A stretch of DNA of 42,832 bases, from NCBI GenBank assembly GCA_964526285.1, contig CAZGIW010000023.1, positions 1 through 42,832 on the forward strand, written 5' to 3'. The notes under the pieces are model-generated. The model saw nothing but the letters and a program-made list of their open reading frames with translations. It searched no databases and was not told the DNA's origin. Origin of the DNA: CAYMAZ01 sp964526285 (GTDB taxonomy: Bacteria > Bacteroidota > Bacteroidia > Bacteroidales > DTU049). A program made the translations under genes and the position numbers. Below, in pieces: positions 26,359-34,514 of the stretch (position 1 is the first letter of the stretch; every line of letters starts with the position of its first letter).

Positions 26359-27823
26359 TTTTATCATAGAAAATCTGTTGCAGCAGAAAGAAGGCGTTCG
26401 TTTGGAGTTTAAAGCAAGTCCCAGTATTGATGCCATTGCAAAATCTATTACTTCTTTCATCAACACACAAGGCGGTGATTTAGTCGTAGGAATTGATGAT
26501 AATAAGAATGTTCTGGGGATAAAAAACGCACAACAACAATCCGTTACGTTACAAAATACTCTGGTAGAATTGATTAAACCTACTGCACCCATTTCAGTTC
26601 AAGTAATCAACTACAAGAAAAAGGAAGTTATTTTAATTAGTGTTTGGGAAGGGGCGAAAAAGCCTTATCAATACAAAGGTGTTATTTATAATAGAATTGG
26701 TCGGGTAACAAAAACTACCAGTCCTGAGAAACTAACCAATCTTATATCACAACGTAAAAAAGCAGATTACCATTGGGAGCGAATGCCTTTGCTTGGTTCT
26801 GAGTTAACAGATTTAGATACAGCAGAAATTAAACAAACGATTAAGCTTTACAGGGAATACAATAAAACCGCAAAAATAGAAGAAGTTGAAGATTTTTTGA
26901 TGCATGTTGGATTACTTCAAAATGGAAATATTACCAATGCTTGTATGGTGTTGTTTGGCAAAAACCCAATACGCTTTATTCCACAATCAAGAATCAGGCT
27001 TACACTTTATCCTTCCAAAACAGCAGGAAACCAATTTATTGATGACAAGATGTTTGAAGGAAACATTTTTAAAAACATCACAGCCATATTTGAATATTTA
27101 GATATTGTTTACGGAAAGAATCTAACAGTTAAAGGCCTTTTAAGAATGGACAAGCCAAATTATCCCGAAATGGCTTTGCGTGAAGGTGTTTTAAACGCAA
27201 TTGTGCATCGAGATTACAATTCTGTGAAGGGATTTCTCCAAATTTCTATCTATTCTAACAGAACGGAAATTAGCAATTATGGTGCGTTACCTGATGGTAT
27301 TACCGTGGCTGATTTAAAAGTGGAACATAATTCCGTTCTTCGTAATCCTGATATTGCTCAAATATGTTTTTACAGAAGATATATTGAAATGCTTGGAACA
27401 GGAACACAAAGAATGATTAGGGATTGTAAAGAAAATAAATTTAAAGTTCCCGAATGGAAGCAAGGCGAGAATATTACTACCGTTATTTTTCCTAATGTAG
27501 CACATAACAGAATAGACAAGTCTATTGATGACGCTGTAAGTGGCGCTGTAAATGACGCTGTAAATGACGCTGTAAAAAAAGGTCTAATTGGCGCTGTAAA
27601 TGACGTTGTAAGTGGCGGTCTAATTGATATTGTAAAAGCTATAAGTAGCAGTGATGTGGGTATAACTATCAATGAATTAGTTGCCAATATTGACAAATCA
27701 CATAGAACTATACAACGATATATTCAGCTCTTGAAAACGCTTGAACTAATAGAATTTAAAGGTGCTGCAAAAACAGGTAAATATTATTTAACAGCTCAAG
27801 CAGAACGCAAATTGAAACAATAA
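26348..27823 (+). CDS. AlbA_2 (Schlafen-like) ATP-binding transcriptional-regulator-type protein
   Basis: The 491-residue protein starts with an AlbA_2 domain: RLEFKASPSIDAIAKSITSF then GGDLVVGIDDNKNVLGI. The middle part has ALREGVLNAIVHRDY, the N-box of the HATPase_c_4 ATP-binding domain, followed by GALPDGITVADL and YIEMLGTGTQRMI. A low-complexity linker (residues ~395-432) is made of DAV/GAV repeats coded by 12-bp DNA repeats. The C-terminus is a winged-helix domain (ITINELVANIDKSHRTIQRY) that may bind DNA. COG2865-type proteins like this are very common in type I restriction loci. It overlaps the DUF4062 gene and is followed by hsdM. Confidence 0.88.
   Translation: MENSFIIENLLQQKEGVRLEFKASPSIDAIAKSITSFINTQGGDLVVGIDDNKNVLGIKNAQQQSVTLQNTLVELIKPTAPISVQVINYKKKEVILISVWEGAKKPYQYKGVIYNRIGRVTKTTSPEKLTNLISQRKKADYHWERMPLLGSELTDLDTAEIKQTIKLYREYNKTAKIEEVEDFLMHVGLLQNGNITNACMVLFGKNPIRFIPQSRIRLTLYPSKTAGNQFIDDKMFEGNIFKNITAIFEYLDIVYGKNLTVKGLLRMDKPNYPEMALREGVLNAIVHRDYNSVKGFLQISIYSNRTEISNYGALPDGITVADLKVEHNSVLRNPDIAQICFYRRYIEMLGTGTQRMIRDCKENKFKVPEWKQGENITTVIFPNVAHNRIDKSIDDAVSGAVNDAVNDAVKKGLIGAVNDVVSGGLIDIVKAISSSDVGITINELVANIDKSHRTIQRYIQLLKTLELIEFKGAAKTGKYYLTAQAERKLKQ
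27530..27613 (+). repeat. 12-bp repeats inside the AlbA_2 gene
   Basis: Units of the form GRCGCTGTAARW occur four times in tandem (27530-27577) and twice more at 27590-27613. They keep the reading frame and encode DAVSGAVNDAVNDAV-type sequence. Because each unit is four codons, slippage would lengthen or shorten the linker without a frameshift. Confidence 0.8.
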
Positions 27824-27919
27824 TTACAGAACTTACCGGATACAAAGAACAAAGCTATTGAAAACAAGACATTTATAGTAAAAACGAATTGCCGGTTATT
27901 GCCGGATTAAAAGAAAATT

Positions 27920-29407
27920 ATGAGCACCAACACATCCTCAATCGTAAGCAAAGTTTGGAGTTTCTGTAATCCCCTGCGTGATGTAGGTGTAGGCTATGGA
28001 GATTATTTAGAGCAACTCACCTATTTGCTTTTCTTAAAAATGGCTGATGAATACAGCAAGCCACCGCACAATAGAAAACTTCCCATTCCAAAAGAATTCA
28101 ACTGGGAAAGTTTGACCAATAAAAAAGGTGCAGAACTGGAATTGCATTATGCCACATTGCTTCGCGAGTTAAGCACTGCTAAAGGTATTTTGGGTCAAAT
28201 TTTCACCAAGAGCCAAAACAAAATTCAAGACCCTGCCATGTTTGCCAAAATCATTGATATGATTGACAGCGAACAATGGTTGGTCATGGGTGCCGATGTG
28301 AAAGGAGATATTTATGAACGTTTGCTGGAGCAAAATGCACAAGATGTAAAAAGCGGTGCAGGGCAATATTTCACACCACGTCCTTTAATTCGTGCAATGG
28401 TAGAATGTGTTCAGCCACAACCCATGAAAACAATAGCCGACCCTGCTTGTGGTACAGGTGGTTTCTTTTTGGCAGCTTACGACTACATTGTAGAAAACAA
28501 CAAACTGGACAAGGATCAAAACAAGTTTCTGAAAATGCAAACATTTTTCGGCAACGAAATTGTTGCAGGAACAAGGCGTTTGGCTTTGATGAATTTGTTT
28601 TTACACAACATTGGCGACATTGAAAGCGATAATTTTATTTCACCTGCCGATGCTTTGATTGCGGCCTCTCCTACAACTTATGATTACGTGTTGGCAAATC
28701 CACCTTTCGGAAAAAAGAGTTCACAAACTTTCACCAATGACGAAGGAGAGCAAGAAAAAGACGATTTGACATATAACCGACAGGATTTTTGGGCAACCAC
28801 AAGCAACAAGCAATTGAACTTTGTGCAACACATCCGCACAATGCTCAAAACCACAGGAATGGCAGCCGTTGTATTACCCGACAATGTGTTGTTTGAAGGC
28901 GGTGCAGGTGAAACTGTTCGTAAAAAATTACTGGAAACAACCGACCTGCATACAATTTTGCGTTTGCCAACAGGAATTTTTTATGCTCAGGGCGTTAAAG
29001 CAAATGTGATTTTCTTCGACAACAAACCAGCAAGTAAAAACCCCTGGACAAAAGAAGTTTGGGTATATGACTATCGAACAAACATTCATCACACCTTAAA
29101 GAAAAACCCATTAAACATTGATGTTTTAAAAGACTTCATCGAATGTTATAATCCAATCAACAGAAACAAACGCAAGGAAACTTACAACGCAGACACCAAT
29201 CCTGAAGGTCGCTGGAGAAAGTTTAGTTATGAAGAAATCATTGCACGAGACAAAACAAGTTTGGACATTTCGTGGCTCAAAGACAAATCCCTTGCAGACC
29301 TTGACAATCTTCCAGATCCTGAGGAATTGGCAGAAAACATCATTGAAAATTTGGAAGCTGGTCTGGCAAGTTTCAGAATGATTGTAGTTTCATTGAATAG
29401 TAAATAA
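27920..29407 (+). CDS. hsdM: Type I restriction enzyme, M (methyltransferase) subunit
   Basis: The 495-residue N6-adenine methyltransferase has an N-terminal HsdM_N helical domain (VWSFCNPLRDVGVGYGDYLE, YLLFLKMADE), the GDIYERLLE segment, then QYFTPRPLIRAMVE. The SAM-binding motif is DPACGTGGFF (174-183) and the catalytic motif IV NPPF (260-263). The C-terminal part has DNVLFEGGAGETVRKKLLE and LPTGIFYAQGVKANVIFFD. All expected parts are present. It should pair with HsdS and HsdR of this locus, although it is separated from hsdS by about 3.8 kb of extra genes. Confidence 0.96.
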   Translation: MSTNTSSIVSKVWSFCNPLRDVGVGYGDYLEQLTYLLFLKMADEYSKPPHNRKLPIPKEFNWESLTNKKGAELELHYATLLRELSTAKGILGQIFTKSQNKIQDPAMFAKIIDMIDSEQWLVMGADVKGDIYERLLEQNAQDVKSGAGQYFTPRPLIRAMVECVQPQPMKTIADPACGTGGFFLAAYDYIVENNKLDKDQNKFLKMQTFFGNEIVAGTRRLALMNLFLHNIGDIESDNFISPADALIAASPTTYDYVLANPPFGKKSSQTFTNDEGEQEKDDLTYNRQDFWATTSNKQLNFVQHIRTMLKTTGMAAVVLPDNVLFEGGAGETVRKKLLETTDLHTILRLPTGIFYAQGVKANVIFFDNKPASKNPWTKEVWVYDYRTNIHHTLKKNPLNIDVLKDFIECYNPINRNKRKETYNADTNPEGRWRKFSYEEIIARDKTSLDISWLKDKSLADLDNLPDPEELAENIIENLEAGLASFRMIVVSLNSK

Positions 29408-29523
29408 ATATCATATTATAAATGAGAAAAAAAGAGGGAAACTGGTCAAAATTTTCCAAAACATAATGGCGCTAAGAACCAAGGAAAATATTGAGTTAAA
29501 CAGTAAAATAGATAAAATAAAAA

Positions 29524-30195
29524 ATGAGAATTATGGTTGAAATAAAAGATGGTATAGTTTGTAAAGAGGAATATGATTCTTCAGTAATAAAAATGCTCTG
29601 GGTTTTAAAAGAGGGAAACGTTGCTGAAAAAGATGAAACAAAGTCAAGAGATATTTGTGAAGAAATAAGAACTGGATGGCATATAAGAAATGCATTAAGA
29701 ATCCCAACTTTTCGAAAAATGATATATGCAACATATGGCATTTTTTTTCCGGAAGAGGAATGGAGCAATGTGCCTTTTGCCAATGAAGATAGTGCGTACA
29801 ATGTTTTAAAACAAATTGCATATATAAACATCAATAAAATGCCAGGCGCAAGTAAGGCAAACTACAATAATATCAAAAAAGCATATGAAAAATACGAGAA
29901 AGAACTGTTAACACAGATAGGAGAATATAACCCCAATATTATAGTTTTTGGCGGTACTTTGCATTTTTTTAATACTAAAGAATTGGCAAAAATTGGATGG
30001 AATATCATTGACACAAAAAAATCCTATTTTGATGAATCGAAAATTGGTACCACAACATCATTTTTCAAAATTAGCAAAGACAAGCTTATCATAAATGCAT
30101 ATCACCCTTCATATCCTGGGATAAAAGACAAACAATACTGGTTAGAGATCAAGTCGGTTGCTGAAAATTGGAAAAAGCATTTTCTTTACATGTGA
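29524..30195 (+). CDS. Uracil-DNA-glycosylase-superfamily-like protein (second)
   Basis: The 223-residue protein has the UDG-fold outline: an early IKMLWVLKEGNVAEKDE in place of the first active-site strand, YININKMPGASKANYNNI, then NIIVFGGTLHFF and, near the C-terminus, INAYHPSYPG, which is the H-P-S motif of the uracil-DNA-glycosylase family. The first motif lacks the usual G-x-D/N-P, so removal of uracil is doubtful; it may recognise another modified base or nucleotide. M4 (29533) is an alternative start. It is 116 bases after hsdM and may be part of that transcript. It differs in sequence from the UDG-like gene at 15981. Confidence 0.65.
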   Translation: MRIMVEIKDGIVCKEEYDSSVIKMLWVLKEGNVAEKDETKSRDICEEIRTGWHIRNALRIPTFRKMIYATYGIFFPEEEWSNVPFANEDSAYNVLKQIAYININKMPGASKANYNNIKKAYEKYEKELLTQIGEYNPNIIVFGGTLHFFNTKELAKIGWNIIDTKKSYFDESKIGTTTSFFKISKDKLIINAYHPSYPGIKDKQYWLEIKSVAENWKKHFLYM

Positions 30196-30388
30196 TTATT
30201 CCAGTCCAAAAAGCACCACCTTCGCCAAATTGCGTCCATATCAGCCAATTAATATCTTATCTGTTAAATATTTCTCAATGATATTAGTTTTTTATTTAGT
30301 TTTGTGAAAAATAACAGCAGATAAATCCATAATAAGGCAATAAATGTTTGGTGTCTTGTAGTGGTTTTTCCGCTAGTATAAACGAGTT

Positions 30389-30405
30389 GGCTGCAACCGT
30401 TAGAC
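30389..30405 (+). repeat. CGTTAG-type boundary motif, copy 1
   Basis: GGCTGCAACCGTTAGAC lies 35 bases before the nuclease gene at 30440. It resembles GCTGCAAAACGTTAGAG at 34354-34370. The GTTAGAC part fits the integron core-site pattern GTTRRRY. The rest of the gap 30196-30439 is featureless. Confidence 0.4.
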
Positions 30406-30439
30406 TGTGCTAACTTGAAACTTTCTATAAAATTGAACC

Positions 30440-31534
30440 ATGACACACGGACAACTTAAAGGATCTTTACTTGAATATTTAGTTAGACGACTTCTGACTA
30501 ATTGCGGCTTTACAACTGTCCGACCAGATGGACATTACATTTTTGCTCAAGCTGGGACAGGTCTTTTCTTCATCAACGGAAAGGGTGCTGCTCACGATGC
30601 TGATGTTTTGATGGAGCCTCCAATTCAAATGCCTTTTTCATATCCGACAAGACTTTTATTTGAGTGCAAAGCATACGATTCAACTGTTGGACTTAGTGTA
30701 ATTAGAAATGCTCTTGGACTTCGTTATGACATAAATGAATTTGAAATAGTAACTGATGACACGATTCAGCTAAGGCAAAATAACAGACGAGCCAATTATG
30801 CAATCTCTAATAGGAAACGATACAATTATCAAGTTGGAATAGCATCTGTTGAGCAGTTTAGTAAACCTGCATTTGAATTTGCCGCAAACAATAAAATACC
30901 ACTCATTTCATTGCGGTGGTTTTTAAGCGACAGAGTTTGTAATTTATTTGGCAATATCGACAAAGCATACACAGAGGGCATTCAAGAAATTTTGAGAAAA
31001 AAAATATATGAATTTCTTAAAGACAAATCAAAAGATTCTTGGCATCAAGCAAAATATGTAGATGTAATCCGCTTCATTGAGGAAGACCCTGTAATTGGAA
31101 AGATAATAACTTACTTCAATATAGTGATTGATCAGAGTTATGTAGGTCTGATTGAAACAGGCGATTTAATTTTCTTGTTTGCCAATCAGACCGACAGTTT
31201 TGAATTGTTAAATGAACGATTGCAATATACTGGTTTGATAGCACGGATGCATTATTACAGAGATTCACCTGATATATGGGAGTTAGAATTGCTTGACAAC
31301 AAAAGAAGAACAGCCAATGATAGAAATCCCAAATTCAAATTTTATGTTCCAGGCAGAATAATGCGACAATGGGAACAATTTAGTTTGGATAAAAATATTG
31401 CCCTTGATTTAAAATCGGAATACTTCTCAAAAATATTTATTTTCACAGGGCGACAAAGACAAAATGACTTACCTTTCTTTGTGGTTAACATAGATAGTCG
31501 ATGGCTTGACAATCTTCGTGACAACAACGAATAA
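30440..31534 (+). CDS. Restriction-endonuclease-like (Mrr-type PD-(D/E)XK) protein
   Basis: The 364-residue protein begins MTHGQLKGSLLEYLVRRLL, a helix with a Glu at 12, followed by NCGFTTVRPDGHYIFAQAGT. Then GKGAAHDADVLMEPP and PTRLLFECKAYDS give the D-(x)n-E-x-K catalytic set (D53 or D55, E75, K77) of Mrr-like nucleases. The C-terminal 200 residues (with SLRWFLSDRVCNLFG and later WELELLDNKRRTANDRNP) are not recognised and could bind the target or sense infection. No methyltransferase partner is next to it, so a modification-dependent or single-gene defence nuclease is the best guess. Confidence 0.72.
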   Translation: MTHGQLKGSLLEYLVRRLLTNCGFTTVRPDGHYIFAQAGTGLFFINGKGAAHDADVLMEPPIQMPFSYPTRLLFECKAYDSTVGLSVIRNALGLRYDINEFEIVTDDTIQLRQNNRRANYAISNRKRYNYQVGIASVEQFSKPAFEFAANNKIPLISLRWFLSDRVCNLFGNIDKAYTEGIQEILRKKIYEFLKDKSKDSWHQAKYVDVIRFIEEDPVIGKIITYFNIVIDQSYVGLIETGDLIFLFANQTDSFELLNERLQYTGLIARMHYYRDSPDIWELELLDNKRRTANDRNPKFKFYVPGRIMRQWEQFSLDKNIALDLKSEYFSKIFIFTGRQRQNDLPFFVVNIDSRWLDNLRDNNE

Positions 31535-31631
31535 TAAATAGAGAAAATGCAAACACGTCACGACATCGCAAGAATTGTAAATATCTTCGGAAAAAGTGTG
31601 TGCGGACTTCAAATGTTTGAGCTTCGAGGAA

Positions 31632-31777
31632 ACAGCACGGCAGAAGCCAACAGCCGTTTGGCTCAATGGCGTGTGCTGTGGTTAATTGAACATTCTACCT
31701 CGCATCAACTTTTGTGGTGTATTGACAGTTTTGTTCTCCAAAATCCGCCACTGCGTCAAGCGCCAAACCGTTGGCGG
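31632..31777 (+). other. Structured non-coding gap with nested hairpins
   Basis: This lies in the 273-base gap between two nuclease genes. ACAGCAC (31632-31638) pairs with GTGCTGT (31673-31679), and inside it GCCAA (31646-31650) pairs with TTGGC (31658-31662). A second hairpin is CGCCAA-ACCG-TTGGCG (31761-31776). A 78-codon frame over this gap looks like chance. The second hairpin contains CCGTTGGCGG, which resembles the CGTTAG-type motif and the TTGGCG core of the island element. An attC-like or terminator role is possible. Confidence 0.45.
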
Positions 31778-31807
31778 TAATGCTAAAACGACAAATAGAT
31801 ACATAAA

Positions 31808-34228
31808 ATGAGTATAGATAAATACGAATCAGGACGACGGACTTTGGAATCTTTAATTCAAGACTTCAAAGAAATTAAGATTAATAAATTCAATGAAGCG
31901 GATACAAGATTTCGTTTCATCGACAAAATTTTGACTGAGTGTTTGAATTGGGAACCTAAGGATATAAATAATGAAGATGTAAGAGATAATCATTATGCAG
32001 ACTATAAGCTAAATCTTTTTAGACCAGTTGCAGTTTGGGAAGCAAAAAAAACAGGAAACTATTTTGAATTACCAGTTGGAACTTCAAAATTAATAATGCC
32101 TTTAAAGTCCGTTTGTAAAGACAATCCAAATATTAAGAATGCTTTAATTCAAGTAAGTGGTTATTGTCACGAAAGGGGAATTAAAATTGGTGTTGTTTCT
32201 AATGGCTGGCAATTCATCGCACTCATAGCTAACAGAAACGATTCTATTCCTCCTTTAGATGGTGACGGTTTAGTTATACCCTCCTTAGAATTTTTCTTAA
32301 CGAATTACAAGGAGGTTTGGAATTGTCTATCCAAAAATGGATTTCAAGAGGACTACATTTCAAAAAAACTGATTGGGGGTTCAGAAGAACAGCTTCCTCC
32401 TAAACTTTCATCAGCAGTTACCAACTATCCTGGAATTAAAAATAGAAACCCTTTTCAGGTTGAACTTGAAATTATCAGTGACTTAGTTCTCGAAGATGTA
32501 ATAAAAGAAAAATCTATAGAAAAAGACTTTTTAAAGGACTGTTATTGCAAGAGTGGTTCGTTATCTCAATATTCATTGCTAAGCAAACAAATCCTATCTA
32601 CAAGATACTCCTATCTCTTTGAAGGTAATGATAAAAAAGCTGTTTTGGAACAGATCGCTTCTAAAAAAGGGTTATCATCGGAATTATTAGAACTATTTGC
32701 CAATAGCCTTAGCAAAAGACCAATACTGCTGATTGGTGATGTAGGTGTTGGAAAATCAACATTCATTGATAACTTATTACTTGTTGAAGCTCCTATCGTA
32801 TTTGAAAAATCAATAACTTTTAAAATTGACCTTGGCTCAAAAGCAATAATTTCACTTGACTTAAGGGAAGCGGTTCTAAAAATTATTAGACAGCAACTTG
32901 TTGAAATTTACAATATTGACATTACAGAAGACAATTTCGTTAGACATGCCTATTATATTGAACTCGAAAAATTCAAGAAAGGAGTTACTGTCAAACGACT
33001 TTATGAAGTTGCTCCCGTTCAAGCAGTTGAAAAAGAGATTGATTTCCTTTCAAACTTAATTAAAAACGAAGCGGAACATTTAAAAAAATCCCTTCAATAC
33101 ATTTGTCAGAATCAGAAAAAGCAAGTTATTGTATTTATTGATAACTGTGACCAGAGAAATGACCCTGACCAACAGACAGCATTTTTAATTGCACAAGAAT
33201 TAGCTTCTGATTGGCCAGTTATAGTATTTGTCTGTCTTAGACCAGAAACTTTTCACAGAACAAAGAAAAAGGAAGGTGCATTAAGCGGCTACCATCCTAA
33301 AGCTTTTACTATAGCTCCACCAAGAATTGATGATGTAATTAATAAAAGATTGTTATTTGCACAAAGAATTACTCGTGGTGAAATACCTCTTAGTAAATTT
33401 ACAAAACCAACAAGCTTTTCGAAGCTTGAAATTCTAATTCAATGCTTTATTGATTCACTTGCATCAAACAAATATCTTTTTACTTTTTTTGAAAATGTAT
33501 CAAACGGTAACATTAGAAAGGCAATAGAACTAATCAAAAAATTCTTTGGTAGTGGTCACGTAAATACTGAGAAAATTATTAGCTACATTGAAGAGACAGG
33601 AAAATACACGATACCCGTTCACGAAATTTTGCGAAGCGTTATATATGGAGATAACGAACATTATAACCCAATAAACTCTGATATTACAAATCTTTTTGAT
33701 GTAAGGACTAATGCTCCTAAAGACCACTTTACAATTCCATTAATTCTCGGACTATTACAGGACTATTCAGTAAATAATCGAAATGAAGGTTTTGTAGCTA
33801 TCAAAGAGATTTATTCTTATATGCAAAAACTTGGTTATTTACCAATCACTATCGATATCGCACTTAACTTAATGTATTCAAAAGAACTTTTTGAAACATC
33901 TGAGAAAGGGAATTATCTCAATACATATAAAAATGAATTGATGTTAAGAGCAACTGGAACAGGTATTTACCACTTAACACATCTGTCAAATAGTTTCACC
34001 TACATTGATGCTATAATTATTGATGTACCAATATTTAATAAAGAAACTCGAGAAAAAATATCAAACATTTTTGACATAAAAGAAAGACTTGAAAGAGCAT
34101 CTGTATTTGCAACTTATCTTGACAATATTTGGGACAACGAGAACTTTAAAAATACACACTTTATTTGGAAACAGAAATCTCAAGAGTTACGTGCAGAAAT
34201 TGAAAGAATTTATGAAAGAGTCAAATAG
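31808..34228 (+). CDS. PD-(D/E)XK nuclease fused to STAND/AAA-like P-loop NTPase
   Basis: The 806-residue protein starts with a helical lead and an HsdR-N-like nuclease domain: ADYKLNLFRPVAVWEAKK holds D65, E78 and K80. Residues ~100-150 (ALIQVSGYCHERGIKIGVVS) complete that fold. An NTPase follows: Walker A GDVGVGKST (310-318) and Walker B QVIVFIDNCDQRN (D445), then VIVFVCLRPETF at the expected sensor position, and a long helical C-terminus. This order, nuclease then NTPase then sensor-like helices, is that of STAND-type single-gene antiphage proteins such as Avs. The C-terminal part shows no repeats I can name. Activation by a phage protein is inference. It is flanked by hairpin-rich gaps on both sides. 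Confidence 0.75.
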   Translation: MSIDKYESGRRTLESLIQDFKEIKINKFNEADTRFRFIDKILTECLNWEPKDINNEDVRDNHYADYKLNLFRPVAVWEAKKTGNYFELPVGTSKLIMPLKSVCKDNPNIKNALIQVSGYCHERGIKIGVVSNGWQFIALIANRNDSIPPLDGDGLVIPSLEFFLTNYKEVWNCLSKNGFQEDYISKKLIGGSEEQLPPKLSSAVTNYPGIKNRNPFQVELEIISDLVLEDVIKEKSIEKDFLKDCYCKSGSLSQYSLLSKQILSTRYSYLFEGNDKKAVLEQIASKKGLSSELLELFANSLSKRPILLIGDVGVGKSTFIDNLLLVEAPIVFEKSITFKIDLGSKAIISLDLREAVLKIIRQQLVEIYNIDITEDNFVRHAYYIELEKFKKGVTVKRLYEVAPVQAVEKEIDFLSNLIKNEAEHLKKSLQYICQNQKKQVIVFIDNCDQRNDPDQQTAFLIAQELASDWPVIVFVCLRPETFHRTKKKEGALSGYHPKAFTIAPPRIDDVINKRLLFAQRITRGEIPLSKFTKPTSFSKLEILIQCFIDSLASNKYLFTFFENVSNGNIRKAIELIKKFFGSGHVNTEKIISYIEETGKYTIPVHEILRSVIYGDNEHYNPINSDITNLFDVRTNAPKDHFTIPLILGLLQDYSVNNRNEGFVAIKEIYSYMQKLGYLPITIDIALNLMYSKELFETSEKGNYLNTYKNELMLRATGTGIYHLTHLSNSFTYIDAIIIDVPIFNKETREKISNIFDIKERLERASVFATYLDNIWDNENFKNTHFIWKQKSQELRAEIERIYERVK

Positions 34229-34249
34229 AAACACTACCGCCAATAGCAC

Positions 34250-34354
34250 CTATGCCCAATAGCCTATAAATGAGCAAATTGAATTAGTAGTGCCTCGCAG
34301 AAAATTTGTAGCGGGCGATAGTGACGAAGCTTGCAAAACGGCTATTGGGCATAG
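34250..34354. repeat. 15-bp perfect inverted repeat spaced by 75 bases
   Basis: CTATGCCCAATAGCC (34250-34264) and GGCTATTGGGCATAG (34340-34354) are exact reverse complements. A further CCAATAGC lies just before the left arm. The right arm runs into GCTGCAAAACGTTAGAG (34354-34370). The overall size and a GTTAGA at the right end resemble a long attC-type recombination site, but no complementary left core is seen. Confidence 0.7.
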
Positions 34355-34410
34355 CTGCAAAACGTTAGAGCCAAGGCAAAAAATGACTCACAGACAATTT
34401 AATTCAGAAA

Positions 34411-34490
34411 ACGACATGTTTTGACGTATGACAGAAGTAATTTTGCATTTTAAAAAGGGGTAGCCGAAAACCGAACAGAGTAGGCGAAAA
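34411..34490 (+). promoter_or_regulatory. Island element copy 4 with shared 80-base leader
   Basis: The core ACGACATGTTTTGACG matches the consensus 16 of 16. TAATTTTG (34438-34445) is a perfect TAnnTTTG box with TTTG 14 bases before it. The transcribed part contains AAAACCGAACAGAGTAGGC, which is also present before the zinc-finger gene. The gene start is 70 bases after the box, so the leader is long. Confidence 0.65.
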
Positions 34491-34514
34491 TAAATCACTT
34501 AAATCAGATAAAAA

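Noticed and set aside
31547..31780. Plus-strand frame of 78 codons between two nuclease genes
   Set aside because: It is covered by hairpins, and the residues look like translated non-coding sequence.
34229..34514. Integron attC site, firm call
   Set aside because: An inverted repeat and a GTTAGA are present, but no matching left core and no integrase gene can be seen; kept only as a hypothesis.
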